In this document: positions 4,888 through 5,304 of the stretch, piece by piece
Position numbering within the stretch: the first letter of the stretch is position 1
How the letters are laid out: every line of letters starts with the position of its first letter
Source of the DNA: Firmicutes bacterium UBA7709
Lineage (GTDB): Bacteria; Bacillota_A; Clostridia; Peptostreptococcales; Anaerovoracaceae
Length of the DNA stretch: 5,304 nucleotides
Reading direction: 5' to 3'
Assembly (NCBI GenBank): GCA_002482405.1
Contig: DLFX01000294.1
Location: forward strand, 6,047 to 11,350
Translations under genes and position numbers: made by a program
The notes under the pieces: generated by a model
What the model was told of the DNA's origin: nothing
Database searches by the model: none
The model's input: the letters and a program-made list of their open reading frames with translations, nothing else

Positions 4888-5304
4888 CTATTTCCGTTCG
4901 TTCTGTTCCCTTTCGGCTGCCATCAGCGCTTCATCCGAAGCCTTTTTGAATTTATCCTTATTTGCATAGAATATTACGGTGAGCAGGATGAGCCAGGGCA
5001 CTCCCGCGATCCATGCCGAAGACATACCGATCAGGAATGCGTCCAGCAGAATCAGCACGAGGCAGACGATCCCAATGACTGGCAGCACGGGGAATCCCGG
5101 CATGGGAAGCATGCTCGGCGGCAGCCCCTCGGCTGCCCTCTTCTTTCTGAACCTCAGCACTGTGACCAAAATCATGATCCAGACAAAGATTCCGCCGAAG
5201 ATGGAAATGCCGAAGAGGTACATGTAAGCGCTTTCCTCATAGAGGAAGGAGATTACGGAAGCTGCAAGCAGACCCACCGTCGATACCAGAACCGCGTATA
5301 CCGG
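4888..5304 (-). CDS. APC-superfamily amino acid permease, C-terminal part (cut by window edge)
   Basis: The last 138 residues of a permease; the frame is open to the right window edge, so the GTG at 5277 is probably an internal Val and not the start. The piece reads PVYAVLVSTVG onward and shows four hydrophobic segments at about residues 3-21, 28-50, 71-92 and 96-113, separated by a basic loop (RFRKKR, 51-56) and ending in a charged cytoplasmic tail (KDKFKK to EREQNERK). This is the layout of TM9-TM12 of the AnsP/GabP/LysP-like amino acid transporters of the APC superfamily, which use proton symport or exchange at the cytoplasmic membrane. The gene is co-oriented with the BMC genes but separated from BMC-H copy 1 by 155 nt with a possible terminator, so it may be co-regulated or merely adjacent. 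If linked, it could import the substrate of the compartment or its amino donor. The exact substrate is not readable. Confidence 0.85.
   Translation of the reverse strand, partial: PVYAVLVSTVGLLAASVISFLYEESAYMYLFGISIFGGIFVWIMILVTVLRFRKKRAAEGLPPSMLPMPGFPVLPVIGIVCLVLILLDAFLIGMSSAWIAGVPWLILLTVIFYANKDKFKKASDEALMAAEREQNERK

Overview
The window is a compact piece of a bacterial microcompartment (BMC) operon. Every convincing gene lies on the minus strand, so transcription runs from high to low coordinates. Protein style, purine-rich Shine-Dalgarno sites, TTG/GTG starts, a GC content near or slightly above 50% by eye, and a 2-oxoacid:ferredoxin oxidoreductase gene all suggest an anaerobic, Clostridia-like Firmicute. 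That placement is inference; there is no rRNA or taxonomic marker here.

In order of transcription: (1) the C-terminal end of an APC-type amino acid permease, cut by the right window edge (4888-5304); (2) a roughly 155-nt gap holding a perfect 14-bp inverted repeat and a small hairpin; (3) a hexameric shell protein, BMC-H copy 1 (4457-4732); (4) a PLP-dependent class V aminotransferase-fold enzyme with an EutQ-like N-terminal segment (2967-4406, GTG start); (5) a pentameric vertex protein, BMC-V/EutN type (2680-2955); (6) BMC-H copy 2 (2385-2654); (7) a tandem-domain shell protein, BMC-T (1703-2338); (8) a hydantoinase/dihydropyrimidinase-like metal-dependent amidohydrolase with an extra N-terminal segment (208-1701); (9) the first 64 residues of a 2-oxoacid (pyruvate-type) ferredoxin oxidoreductase gamma subunit, cut by the left window edge (1-192, TTG start). 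Gaps between items 3 and 9 are 50, 11, 25, 46, 1 and 15 nt, so they look like one transcription unit.

The set H + H + T + V is enough in principle to build a closed shell. The enzymes beside it are unusual. No aldehyde dehydrogenase, phosphotransacylase, alcohol dehydrogenase, diol dehydratase, ammonia lyase or glycyl-radical enzyme is visible, although these mark the classical metabolosomes. Instead the shell genes are interleaved with a ring-opening amidohydrolase and a PLP enzyme, both carrying N-terminal extensions that look like cargo-targeting segments, and are followed by a CoA-dependent 2-oxoacid oxidoreductase. This fits the poorly characterised 'BMC of unknown function' or proposed purine/xanthine-type loci that I recall from BMC surveys; I cannot verify that match here. 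A working inference is a compartment for a cyclic amide (purine, hydantoin, dihydropyrimidine or ureide) or for amino-acid-derived nitrogen compounds, with the keto-acid product possibly oxidised by the ferredoxin enzyme. The substrate cannot be read from this window.
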